A stretch of 14,174 nucleotides of DNA from Helicobacteraceae bacterium (GTDB taxonomy: Bacteria > Campylobacterota > Campylobacteria > Campylobacterales > Sulfurimonadaceae): contig CANMHZ010000010.1 in assembly GCA_947497635.1 (NCBI GenBank), positions 1-14,174 of the forward strand, written 5' to 3'. Shown in pieces: positions 7,090-13,766 of the stretch. A program made the position numbers and the translations under genes. Each line of letters begins with the position of its first letter. Position 1 is the first letter of the stretch. The notes under the pieces were generated by a model. That model did not search any database. It saw nothing but the letters and a program-made list of their open reading frames with translations, and had not been told where the DNA came from.

Positions 7090-7411
7090 AAATGAAATTA
7101 TTCTGAACGCCAACCGTGCAATTTGAGAGTATATTTGGCTTTCGGATTGTGAGAGAAAGTTCGGCTATCAAGGGGAAAAGAGTTTTTAAGGAATCACTCA
7201 ATATTTCTAATGCCGTTTCGATCAACTCAAATTTTTTATCTTGCATTGTTCTTTCGATGTGAGTAGCAACGTCAGCATAATTAATAAAATTTCCCTCAGA
7301 ATAAGGATAATCAATACTACAGTCGATTTGAACTTTTTGGGGAGTAGTCCGTTCAAAATCGAGAATGCCAATGACGGTTTCAAACGTCAAGTTCTCGATT
7401 AGAATTTTCAT
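7085..7411 (-). CDS. folB: Dihydroneopterin aldolase FolB
   Basis: A 108-residue FolB-type protein, which converts 7,8-dihydroneopterin to 6-hydroxymethyl-dihydropterin and glycolaldehyde in folate synthesis. Family marks are IENLTFETVIGILDFER near the N-terminus (the usual IGV-x-ER segment, Glu20), QKVQIDCSIDY, the NYADVATHI helix, and FELIETALEILSD (about 61-73), which aligns with the conserved FxLIExLAE core. It is slightly shorter than the usual 115-120 residues because the C-terminus is trimmed. The ATG overlaps the plsY stop in ATGA, so it is coupled to plsY. The same gene lies beside the CosR-type regulator in Campylobacter, by memory. No pseudogene signs. Confidence 0.85.
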   Translation of the reverse strand: MKILIENLTFETVIGILDFERTTPQKVQIDCSIDYPYSEGNFINYADVATHIERTMQDKKFELIETALEILSDSLKTLFPLIAELSLTIRKPNILSNCTVGVQNNFIF

Positions 7412-8022
7412 GCGACTTGCTTCTCTTCCCCTTGAAATAATCGGACAAAGTTGGGGATGTGTTTGTAGAAAAGGATAAAGGCGATGAAAACAACTGGGGC
7501 ATGAAATAAGTCAGGTTTCAATATAAAGGATGCAATCACTAAGGCTGCAAGTCCAAGCATTGAGGAGAGTGATGAGATACGGATAGTTTTTGCCGCAACT
7601 CCCCACACAACAAGAGCAATAGCCGTAGGAATAGGAAGCATAACCGCCATAACACCCATTCCTGTAGCGACTCCTTTGCCCCCCTCGAACCATAAATAAG
7701 GGCTAAAACAGTGTCCCATAACAGCAAGTACGGCAACCATCCATTGCACCGATTCGCTCATTTCGAAGTATTTAGCCGCAAGGACAACGAGTATCCCTTT
7801 CAAAGCATCAAGAGCTAGCGTTGCTATACCTAGTTTTTTAGCAAGAGAAGGATTGGTTTCTTTGACGACGCGCAACACATTGGTCGCACCGATACTTCCT
7901 GAGCCTGAAGCGGTTATATTGACCCCTGCAAATACTTTTGCGAGGATAAGCCCGAAGGGGATACCGCCAAGCAAATAGGCTAAGAGATAAAACTGTACGT
8001 TGTGGTTGAATAAAAATTCCAT
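7408..8022 (-). CDS. plsY: Glycerol-3-phosphate acyltransferase PlsY
   Basis: A 204-residue polytopic membrane enzyme that transfers the acyl group of acyl-phosphate to glycerol-3-phosphate, the first step of phospholipid synthesis in bacteria using PlsX/PlsY. Conserved motifs are GSGSIGATNVLRV (the acceptor-binding loop), the middle loop HCFSPYLWFEGGKGVATG, and the C-terminal cytoplasmic YKHIPNFVRLFQGEE. About five to six hydrophobic segments are visible, starting with FYLLAYLLGGIPFGLILAK. The frame is open 36 codons further upstream, to 8130, but that extension is not hydrophobic in the family pattern. I chose the ATG at 8022 because it has GGAAG eight bases before it and gives the family-typical length and N-terminus. 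The gene is divergent from nadA and co-transcribed with folB. Confidence 0.92.
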   Translation of the reverse strand: MEFLFNHNVQFYLLAYLLGGIPFGLILAKVFAGVNITASGSGSIGATNVLRVVKETNPSLAKKLGIATLALDALKGILVVLAAKYFEMSESVQWMVAVLAVMGHCFSPYLWFEGGKGVATGMGVMAVMLPIPTAIALVVWGVAAKTIRISSLSSMLGLAALVIASFILKPDLFHAPVVFIAFILFYKHIPNFVRLFQGEEKQVA

Positions 8023-8030
8023 GTTGGTAA

Positions 8031-8035
8031 CTTCC
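8031..8035 (-). promoter_or_regulatory. Shine-Dalgarno deciding the plsY start
   Basis: GGAAG on the minus strand is eight bases before the ATG at 8022. Neither the in-frame ATG at 8037 nor the more distant start at 8130 has a comparable site, so the shorter protein is preferred. Confidence 0.55.
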
Positions 8036-8055
8036 ATATTTTGATTTTGGTGCGG

Positions 8056-8062
8056 TATTATA
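8056..8062. promoter_or_regulatory. Shared, near-symmetric -10 element between plsY and nadA
   Basis: TATTATA reads as TATTAT on the plus strand and TATAATA on the minus strand. On the minus strand it gives a perfect -10 about 35 bases before the plsY ATG; on the plus strand it would serve nadA with a leader of about 100 bases. Neither direction has a convincing -35. A closer weak alternative for nadA is TATCAT at 8125-8130. The minus-strand use is the more likely. Confidence 0.45.
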
Positions 8063-8148
8063 GTTGAACTATCGTAACAGAAAAATAAATAGCTCTTTTC
8101 AAGAGAGTAAAAAGTCAACTTCGCTATCATAACGATCTAATGAATAAC

Positions 8149-8154
8149 TAAGGA
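8149..8154 (+). promoter_or_regulatory. Shine-Dalgarno of nadA
   Basis: TAAGGA stands 11 bases before the ATG at 8166 but only two bases before the ATG at 8157. The two-base spacing is too short to work, so the second ATG is favoured as the nadA start. Confidence 0.55.
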
Positions 8155-8165
8155 AAATGACAATT

Positions 8166-9158
8166 ATGACCACTGAAGAGTACAAACAAAAAATTATTGA
8201 ATTAAAAAGCCGTTTGAGTGTGACGGTTGTAGCGCATTTTTATCAGCGCGATGAAGTGTTCGAGATGGGGGACATTACGGGAGATTCTCTTGAACTGGCG
8301 AAGCGAGCCATGGCAGATGACAAAGAGTTTGTGGTCTTTTGCGGTGTTGGATTTATGGGGCAAAGTCTTAAAATCCTTAGTCCTCACAAGCGGGTTGTGA
8401 TGCCAAAAGTTGCGTGCTGTGCGATGGCACGGATGATTGATGGACTTTATTTTGATCAGTCAATCGAAAAATTGGAACAAAGCGGAATTCGTGTGGAAGA
8501 TATTTTGCCGATTACTTATATCAATTCCAATGCAGATGTCAAAGCACGTGTGGGGAAAATGGGCGGTATGGTCTGCACCAGTTCAAACGCTAAAATGATT
8601 ATCGAAAAAGCACTTGCCGAGGGGAAAAAGATAGTCTTCGTTCCTGATCGTTGTTTGGGGCAAAATATCGCCAATATGATGGGATTAAAATCGTGTGTTA
8701 TCGGGGATGGAAAAGATCCAAAAGAAGCCGATATTATTTGTTATGATGGTTTTTGCTCCGTTCATCAGCTCTTTAGCGTCGATGACATCGAGTTCTACCG
8801 CAACAAATATCCCGGAATTCTCATTGCGGTTCACCCTGAATGTGACCCCGCTATCTGTGACCGTGCCGATTTTGTCGGTTCAACGTCTCAGCTTATCAAG
8901 TACATCAAGGAACTCCCGAGTGAGCAAAAAGTAGCGGTAGGGACAGAGTTTAACATGGTAAACCGTTTACGAGAGAAAAATACCTATATTCTTTCAAGTA
9001 CGAAACCCGAATGTCCGACGATGAATGAAACGACGTTGGAAGATTTGTATTTGACGCTCAAAGCAATTGAGGACGGTGCGCCGATCAATGAGATCGAGGT
9101 GGATGAGGATACGGCGTATTGGGCGAGAATTGCGTTGGAGAGGATGATGGCACTATGA
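8166..9158 (+). CDS. nadA: Quinolinate synthase NadA
   Basis: A 330-residue [4Fe-4S] enzyme that condenses iminoaspartate and dihydroxyacetone phosphate to quinolinate in NAD synthesis. The triplicated NadA fold is shown by VVAHFYQRDEV near the N-terminus, GDSLELAK, FCGVGFMGQSLKIL, the VACCAMA segment (Cys84 or Cys85), GFCSVHQ (Cys197), HPECDP, GSTSQLIKYI and TKPECPTMNETT (Cys283); one cysteine from each of the first, second and last of these groups makes up the three cluster ligands. Numbering is from the ATG at 8166. An ATG three codons earlier (8157) is in frame but too close to the TAAGGA ribosome site. The stop overlaps the nadC start in ATGA, so the two successive enzymes are translationally coupled. 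No nadB is in the window. Confidence 0.95.
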   Translation: MTTEEYKQKIIELKSRLSVTVVAHFYQRDEVFEMGDITGDSLELAKRAMADDKEFVVFCGVGFMGQSLKILSPHKRVVMPKVACCAMARMIDGLYFDQSIEKLEQSGIRVEDILPITYINSNADVKARVGKMGGMVCTSSNAKMIIEKALAEGKKIVFVPDRCLGQNIANMMGLKSCVIGDGKDPKEADIICYDGFCSVHQLFSVDDIEFYRNKYPGILIAVHPECDPAICDRADFVGSTSQLIKYIKELPSEQKVAVGTEFNMVNRLREKNTYILSSTKPECPTMNETTLEDLYLTLKAIEDGAPINEIEVDEDTAYWARIALERMMAL

Positions 9159-9970
9159 TCGAAAAATTTATCCATGAAGTATTAGCTGAGGATGTAGGGC
9201 GTGGGGATTTGTATGCTCGGGTTTCACCTGCGGTGGATGCGAGTGCCAAAATTATTGCCAAAAGTGATGGAGTTTTAGCGGGGGAAGAGTATCTTCGTGT
9301 TTTGGCTCAAATTGAAAAGTTTGAAATTATATGGCATAAATATGACGGTGAGCGATTCCTCAAAGGGGATATTCTAATGGAGATTAACGGTGACTCGCAT
9401 ACGCTGTTGCGGATCGAGCGGACGTTACTCAATATGCTCCTGCACGCCAGTTCGATTGCTACTTTGACTCGTCAATATGTTGATCTCGTGGCTCCCTATG
9501 GGACGAAACTTCTTGATACGCGAAAGACGCGTCCGATGTTACGTAATTTCGAGAAATATGCGACCCGTATCGGTGGGGCGACGAATCATCGTATGGGGTT
9601 GGATGATGCGCTAATGCTCAAGGATACTCATCTCAAAACGATTGATAATTTAGATGAATTTATGGCAAAAGCACGCGAGAAAATCCCTTTTACCGCCAAA
9701 ATAGAGATTGAAGCGGAAGATTTTGAGATGGTCAAAAAAGCGATGAAAGCAGGGGCGGATATTGTGATGTGTGATAATATGAGTCCTGAAAAACTTAATG
9801 AAATTGTGGCGTATAAGTGGGAACATTATCCCAGTGTTTTACTTGAGGCTAGTGGCAATATATCCCTTGAAACGATTGAGAGTTACGCACGTACAGGGGT
9901 TGACGCTATTAGCACGGGTTCACTTATTCATCAAGCCAATTGGATTGATCTTTCGATGAAGATGGATTAA
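9155..9970 (+). CDS. nadC: Quinolinate phosphoribosyltransferase NadC
   Basis: A 271-residue enzyme that joins quinolinate and PRPP to give nicotinate mononucleotide, CO2 and pyrophosphate, the step after NadA. Motifs include the N-terminal EDVGRGDLY, the RTLLN-LLHASSIAT helix, DTRKTRPMLR and GATNHRMGLDDALMLKDTH (basic residues for quinolinate and phosphate), KIEIEAEDFE, MCDNMSPE, LEASGNIS and ISTGSLIHQ. The frame is open upstream to 9119 but the ATG at 9155 overlaps the nadA stop (ATGA), has AGAGGA upstream within nadA, and gives the standard N-terminus. flhB follows after six bases. Length and motifs are normal. Confidence 0.95.
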   Translation: MIEKFIHEVLAEDVGRGDLYARVSPAVDASAKIIAKSDGVLAGEEYLRVLAQIEKFEIIWHKYDGERFLKGDILMEINGDSHTLLRIERTLLNMLLHASSIATLTRQYVDLVAPYGTKLLDTRKTRPMLRNFEKYATRIGGATNHRMGLDDALMLKDTHLKTIDNLDEFMAKAREKIPFTAKIEIEAEDFEMVKKAMKAGADIVMCDNMSPEKLNEIVAYKWEHYPSVLLEASGNISLETIESYARTGVDAISTGSLIHQANWIDLSMKMD

Positions 9971-9976
9971 GAATAA

Positions 9977-11035
9977 ATGGCAGACGATCAGGAAAAGACA
10001 GAGGAACCCACCGCCAAGAAGATTGAAGATGCCAGAGCTGAGGGGAATGTTCCAAAAAGTCAGGATACGGCAGGGATTATTATCTTATTTGTCGCGATTA
10101 TGGCATTGCTTATGCTGTTACCTTTTATCAGTGAACATCTTTTGTCCTTGGTTCGGTATTATTTCTCATTGATGAATCATCCGTTGGAAGAGGTTAATCT
10201 CGTTGATATTGCTTTTATAACATTTAGAGAATTTATTCTGATGGTACTGCCATTTACTGCGATTGTTGCCCTTGCTGGGGTGGCTGGGACGGTTGCTCAG
10301 ATTGGATTTAATTTTACGACCAAGCCGCTTTCCCCTAATTTTTCGAAGCTTGATCCAATAGCAGGGCTCAAAAATATGTTGAGTATGGAAAAGCTGATCG
10401 AATCTCTCAAAATTACCTTTAAAGCGTTCGCTACGATGGGGGTTGGGTTCCTCTTCTTTTGGTCCTATATCAAAGAGCTCCCGACGGTTGCCCTATTTGG
10501 AATTTGGGATCAGATGGCTTGGTTCAAAGAAAAAGCGATTATTCTAGCGGCAGTTATGCTCGTTATCTTGTTTCTTTTTGCAATGATTGATCTTTTTCTG
10601 ACCCGCAAGCATTATTTTGATAAACTTAAAATGTCTCTTCAAGAGATCAAAGATGAGATGAAAAATATGGAGGGAGATCCTCATATCAAGGCGAAAATTC
10701 GTCAAATTCAGATGCAAGCGGCACGAAAAAGGATGATGTCCGCTGTCCCCACCGCCGATGTCGTCGTCACCAATCCAACCCACTACGCTGTGGCAATTAA
10801 ATACGATGAGACGAAACATTTTGCCCCAGTCGTTGTCGCCAAAGGAGTGGATAATATTGCGATTCAAATCAAAAAAGTTGCGCGTGAAAATGGGGTACAC
10901 GTGATGGAAAGTCCACCGTTGGCTCGTGCCCTTTATAAAGATGTTGAAATCGATCATCCTGTTCCAGAAGCACTTTTTGCCGCCGTTGCGGAAGTATTGG
11001 CGTATGTGTATAAGATGGGGAAAAGGAAAAAGTAA
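9977..11035 (+). CDS. flhB: Flagellar type III export protein FlhB
   Basis: A 352-residue inner-membrane component of the flagellar export gate, which switches substrate class from rod/hook to filament. The N-terminus has the family signature EKTEEPTAKKIEDAR-EGNVPKS. Four hydrophobic segments follow (about 32-52, 85-108, 145-165, 184-208), and a cytoplasmic domain carries the autocleavage site NPTH at 266-269 within VVTNPTHYAVAIKY, with the C-terminal subdomain VVVAKGVDNIAIQIKKVARENGV and PPLARALY. All parts needed for cleavage are present, so this is a full FlhB rather than the short FlhX paralogue. It starts six bases after nadC with only a weak TAAG ribosome site, so expression probably depends on the nad transcript. 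It is the only flagellar gene in the window. It could belong to a type III secretion system (YscU/SctU), but the motif context and phylum favour flagella. Confidence 0.93.
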   Translation: MADDQEKTEEPTAKKIEDARAEGNVPKSQDTAGIIILFVAIMALLMLLPFISEHLLSLVRYYFSLMNHPLEEVNLVDIAFITFREFILMVLPFTAIVALAGVAGTVAQIGFNFTTKPLSPNFSKLDPIAGLKNMLSMEKLIESLKITFKAFATMGVGFLFFWSYIKELPTVALFGIWDQMAWFKEKAIILAAVMLVILFLFAMIDLFLTRKHYFDKLKMSLQEIKDEMKNMEGDPHIKAKIRQIQMQAARKRMMSAVPTADVVVTNPTHYAVAIKYDETKHFAPVVVAKGVDNIAIQIKKVARENGVHVMESPPLARALYKDVEIDHPVPEALFAAVAEVLAYVYKMGKRKK

Positions 11036-11041
11036 GTGAGG

Positions 11042-11047
11042 TATAAT
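11042..11047 (+). promoter_or_regulatory. Candidate -10 element ahead of the small ORFs
   Basis: A perfect TATAAT begins seven bases after the flhB stop and about 50 bases before the 27-codon ORF. No -35 is recognisable, because that region is the purine-rich end of flhB. If used, it starts a transcript covering both small ORFs and possibly the restriction-modification gene. Confidence 0.4.
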
Positions 11048-11097
11048 GAGAATGTGAAAATCGAAAGATGAGTAGCAAAAAAACAAAGGGAGATCAG

Positions 11098-11181
11098 ATG
11101 AAAAAAGACTTCATCGAAAAGCTCTTAATAGTCCTTCAAATTGCATTTTATGCGATCAAGATTATTAAAGAGCTAGCGTGA
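11098..11181 (+). CDS. Putative 27-residue hydrophobic/amphipathic peptide
   Basis: A 28-codon frame from ATG to TGA encodes MKKDFIEKLLIVLQIAFYAI plus the ending KIIKELA. It has a charged N-terminus, a hydrophobic centre of about 13 residues (LLIVLQIAFYAII-like) and a lysine-containing end, as in small membrane peptides and type I toxins. A very good ribosome site, AGGGAG (11087-11092), lies five bases before the ATG, which is the main reason to believe it. A TATAAT lies 50 bases upstream and a stem-loop begins at its stop codon. I recognise no family. It may be a leader peptide, a toxin or a small subunit; noncoding is also possible. Confidence 0.5.
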   Translation: MKKDFIEKLLIVLQIAFYAIKIIKELA

Positions 11182-11199
11182 GGGGTGACCGCCCCTTAC
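11178..11199 (+). terminator. GC-rich stem-loop, possible attenuator
   Basis: GTGAGGGG (11178-11185) can pair with CCCCTTAC (11192-11199) around a six-base loop TGACCG: eight pairs, one of them G-U. The left arm includes the stop codon of the 27-codon ORF. The following U-rich stretch (CCTTTTGTT) is delayed and interrupted, so this is at best a weak intrinsic terminator and may act as an attenuator or mRNA-end stabiliser before the next ORF. Confidence 0.35.
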
Positions 11200-11242
11200 A
11201 CATCCTTTTGTTACGAAAATTATAGCACAAAAAGGAAACACA

Positions 11243-11371
11243 ATGATAGACTTACTAAAATCAATAGATACCGAATTAATCTTGGCAGTTATTATCACGA
11301 TCCAAACGTATTACCTATCACAACTCAACAAACGCCTTAAAAAACTTGAAAATAAGCAAGAAGAATTATGA
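11243..11371 (+). CDS. Small membrane protein (42 aa) coupled to the type IIG-like gene
   Basis: A 43-codon frame encodes a 42-residue peptide: a short acidic start (MIDLLKSIDTE), one hydrophobic segment (LILAVIITIQTYYL, about 12-25) and a charged heptad-like tail (LNKRLKKLENKQEEL, about 28-42). This looks like one membrane helix with a cytoplasmic coiled coil. AAAGGA (11231-11236) stands six bases before the ATG. The stop overlaps the start of the methyltransferase gene in ATGA, which strongly suggests translational coupling and that this is a true gene. It has no helix-turn-helix, so it is not a classical restriction-modification controller protein. No family is recognised. Possible roles are a membrane tether for the enzyme or a coupling leader; both are guesses. 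Confidence 0.65.
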   Translation: MIDLLKSIDTELILAVIITIQTYYLSQLNKRLKKLENKQEEL

Positions 11372-13764
11372 ACCTTTATGAAACGCTCAAGAATGCCCGA
11401 AGTGAAGAAGATGTAAAAGATGCCTATATCAAAGCCTTGGGGCTAAAAAGTTTTACCAAAGGGCTGATTGATATTCAAACCGATGTTATTTGGTTTGAGG
11501 CGAAGGATAAAGGGACGACTTCTAGCTACGCTATGTTTACCCAATTGCTCCATTACGTTCAAGTCGCTATGAACAAAGGGGAATCGGTTCCTCCGTTTTT
11601 GTGCGTTATTGATACCGAAAAAGCAGCTATTATGAAATCGGCGGATGTTTTGCCGTTTTTGGAGAAAAAAACGATCAAATGGGGACAATCCGCCAGTAAA
11701 TTCACTCCCGAAGCCCTTGCCGAAGTCTCCACTCATATCGGAACCCATTTCGTCTCATTCAAAATCTCGACGCACGAAGAAGAGTTTATCAGCACCGTCA
11801 AAATGGCGATCAAATCGGGTGACATTATCCGCACCCCCATCACCCCTGACAACCTCAAACAAGTGTTTGACAAATGGGTCGATATGATCGGTCGTGAAAT
11901 CAACGGTGTGAACGCTGAAGATTATGCCCTCCTCTTTTTCGCCGACATCATGCACGATGGGACGGTCTCGACCCATGCCAACCTCCCTGCTGAATTGCTC
12001 CATAAAAATGGCGCGCCCGTATTTAGTTTGGGTGGTAAAAATTATGAACTGGGGAACAAAGAGGGGTATCGTCAGTTTTGGGCAATCTATCACAAACCGC
12101 CCAAAGCCGAATATCGCGATTATCTCCTAGAACGTCGTGATAGTCTTATCCCTATTGACGAGCGTAGTTTTAAGGGGGCATATTACACACCGTTAGCCGT
12201 TGTGGACAAAGCGTATGACAAACTTACCGAAACATTGGGTAAAAACTGGCAAAAAGAGTACATCGTGTGGGATATGTGTTGCGGTGTCGGTAATTTGGAG
12301 GTCAAACACTCCAACCCGCGCAATATCTATATGTCTACGCTAGACCAAGCCGATGTGGACGTGATGAAAGCGACGAAAACGTGCGTTGCAGCGATGCGCT
12401 TTCAGTACGATTATTTGAACGACGACATTACGGATGAGGGTGAAATTGATTATAGCCTTACCAATAAAATCCCTGAAGGGTTACGTAAAGCGATAGCCGA
12501 GGGGAAGAAGATTTTGGTGTTGATTAATCCGCCGTACGGCGAAGCATCAAGTTCTAATAGTCTTGGGAATGGTGGAGGAAGTGGTAAAATTGGTATTGCT
12601 AAGACAAAATTTGCAGCTAAGGCAATGAATTTGTATGGTAAAGCGAGTAATGAATTATTTACCCAATTTGTTGCTCGTATAGCATTGGAAATACCAACAG
12701 CTACTTTAGCGATGTTTAGTAAAATGAAATATGTGAATGCACCAACAATGGATGTTTTTCGTGATGCATGGAATGCTAAATATATGGATGGATTTGTTGT
12801 ACACAGTAAAGCTTTTGATGGTTTAAAGGGGGAGTTTCCAATAGGTTTTTTGATATGGAAAACTAATCAGGAATCTAAAAAAAAGGAAGAAATTATAGAA
12901 ATAACGACAGAAGTTTTAGATAAGAATGCTAATGCGACTGGTGCGAAGGTTTTTTATAATTTACCTTCTGTTATGTTACTAACTAACTGGATTGAGCGTC
13001 CTAAGAGTAATAAACAAGAGGTTATACCTTTAAAAAATACTATTACTCCAGCTACAGCTACAAAAGATTTACGTGGCACAAAATGGTCTAATAATGCGAT
13101 TGCGTATATGTGGTGTAATAGTAACGATATACAACAGGCTAATTTAACTGCATTATTCTCATCTGGTTTTAATGGTGGACATGGAATTTTTATCAATCTT
13201 GAAAACCTTTGGCAAGCTACAATCGTTTTTTCTGTTCGTCGTCTTATAAAACCGACATGGCTCAACGACCGTGACCAGTTTCTACAACCGACAGGTGATC
13301 TAACTGACGAATTTAAAAATGATTGTTTGATATGGATGCTCTTTAACGGTAGTAACTTAACCGCAAGTGCCAATGATCTCGAATGGAACGACAAAAAATG
13401 GTCAATCGTCAACCATTTCATCCCCTTTACTGAAAGTGATGTCAATGCCCCTGAGCGTTTCGAGTCCGATTTTATGGTGGAGTATTTGAGCGATAAAAAA
13501 CTAAGCCGAGAAGCCAAAGCCGTGATGGAAGAGGGAAAAAAACTGTGGCAAGCATATTTCGCCGATACAGACGTGCGAACGGTACGCGATGAACTCAAAC
13601 TTAACCGCAGTGATGTAGGCTGGTATCAGGTTCGTAAAGCTTTAGAAGCTCGTAATAAAGACGGAGCAAGCATGCCGATAGATTTTAGCGTTTTCAAGTT
13701 GGCTTATGACGGGTTGGGGGACAAATTGCGTCCGATGGTGTTTGAACTTGGGTTTTTGAAATAA
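11368..13764 (+). CDS. Type IIG-like fused nuclease / N6-adenine DNA methyltransferase
   Basis: A 798-residue protein. The N-terminal region has a PD-(D/E)xK-like site: IDIQTDVIWFEAKDK with Asp35 or Asp39, Glu44 and Lys46, and Gln59 in the following helix. A helical linker leads to the class I SAM methyltransferase: motif X GAYYTP (270-275), motif I DMCCGVGN (302-309) and motif IV NPPYG (387-391), the gamma-type N6-adenine arrangement. The remainder (about 392-798) should contain the specificity domain. A single-chain cutter/modifier of this type fits type IIG; no separate specificity or nuclease gene is nearby. Its target is unknown. The start overlaps the 42-codon ORF (ATGA). Base composition changes inside the gene: about 48% G+C before the NPPYG codons, about 33% over 12601-13200, then back to 42-50%. 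It could instead be a methyltransferase with an inactive nuclease domain. Confidence 0.85.
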   Translation: MNLYETLKNARSEEDVKDAYIKALGLKSFTKGLIDIQTDVIWFEAKDKGTTSSYAMFTQLLHYVQVAMNKGESVPPFLCVIDTEKAAIMKSADVLPFLEKKTIKWGQSASKFTPEALAEVSTHIGTHFVSFKISTHEEEFISTVKMAIKSGDIIRTPITPDNLKQVFDKWVDMIGREINGVNAEDYALLFFADIMHDGTVSTHANLPAELLHKNGAPVFSLGGKNYELGNKEGYRQFWAIYHKPPKAEYRDYLLERRDSLIPIDERSFKGAYYTPLAVVDKAYDKLTETLGKNWQKEYIVWDMCCGVGNLEVKHSNPRNIYMSTLDQADVDVMKATKTCVAAMRFQYDYLNDDITDEGEIDYSLTNKIPEGLRKAIAEGKKILVLINPPYGEASSSNSLGNGGGSGKIGIAKTKFAAKAMNLYGKASNELFTQFVARIALEIPTATLAMFSKMKYVNAPTMDVFRDAWNAKYMDGFVVHSKAFDGLKGEFPIGFLIWKTNQESKKKEEIIEITTEVLDKNANATGAKVFYNLPSVMLLTNWIERPKSNKQEVIPLKNTITPATATKDLRGTKWSNNAIAYMWCNSNDIQQANLTALFSSGFNGGHGIFINLENLWQATIVFSVRRLIKPTWLNDRDQFLQPTGDLTDEFKNDCLIWMLFNGSNLTASANDLEWNDKKWSIVNHFIPFTESDVNAPERFESDFMVEYLSDKKLSREAKAVMEEGKKLWQAYFADTDVRTVRDELKLNRSDVGWYQVRKALEARNKDGASMPIDFSVFKLAYDGLGDKLRPMVFELGFLK

Positions 13765-13766
13765 AG

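Noticed and set aside
8093..8105. CTCTT-TTC-AAGAG small inverted repeat between plsY and nadA
   Set aside because: Five pairs with a three-base loop is too weak to call an operator or terminator.
8023..8130. A 36-codon N-terminal extension of plsY
   Set aside because: It lacks the family pattern and a ribosome site, runs through the likely promoter, and the ATG at 8022 has GGAAG at good spacing.
9119..9154. A 12-codon extension of nadC into nadA
   Set aside because: The ATG at 9155 gives the standard NadC N-terminus and the usual ATGA overlap.
10544..11086. Minus-strand 180-codon open frame opposite flhB
   Set aside because: Antisense to the conserved FlhB cytoplasmic domain, Phe/His-rich composition, no domain or ribosome site: a shadow frame.
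12954..13598. Minus-strand 214-codon open frame opposite the type IIG-like gene
   Set aside because: Serine- and leucine-rich low-complexity translation typical of an antisense shadow; no motif or recognised start signal.
11368..13764. A BREX, DISARM or type I system around the methyltransferase
   Set aside because: None of the partner genes (PglZ, BrxC, DrmA-type helicase, HsdS/HsdR) is present; the nuclease-like site in the same chain fits type IIG better.
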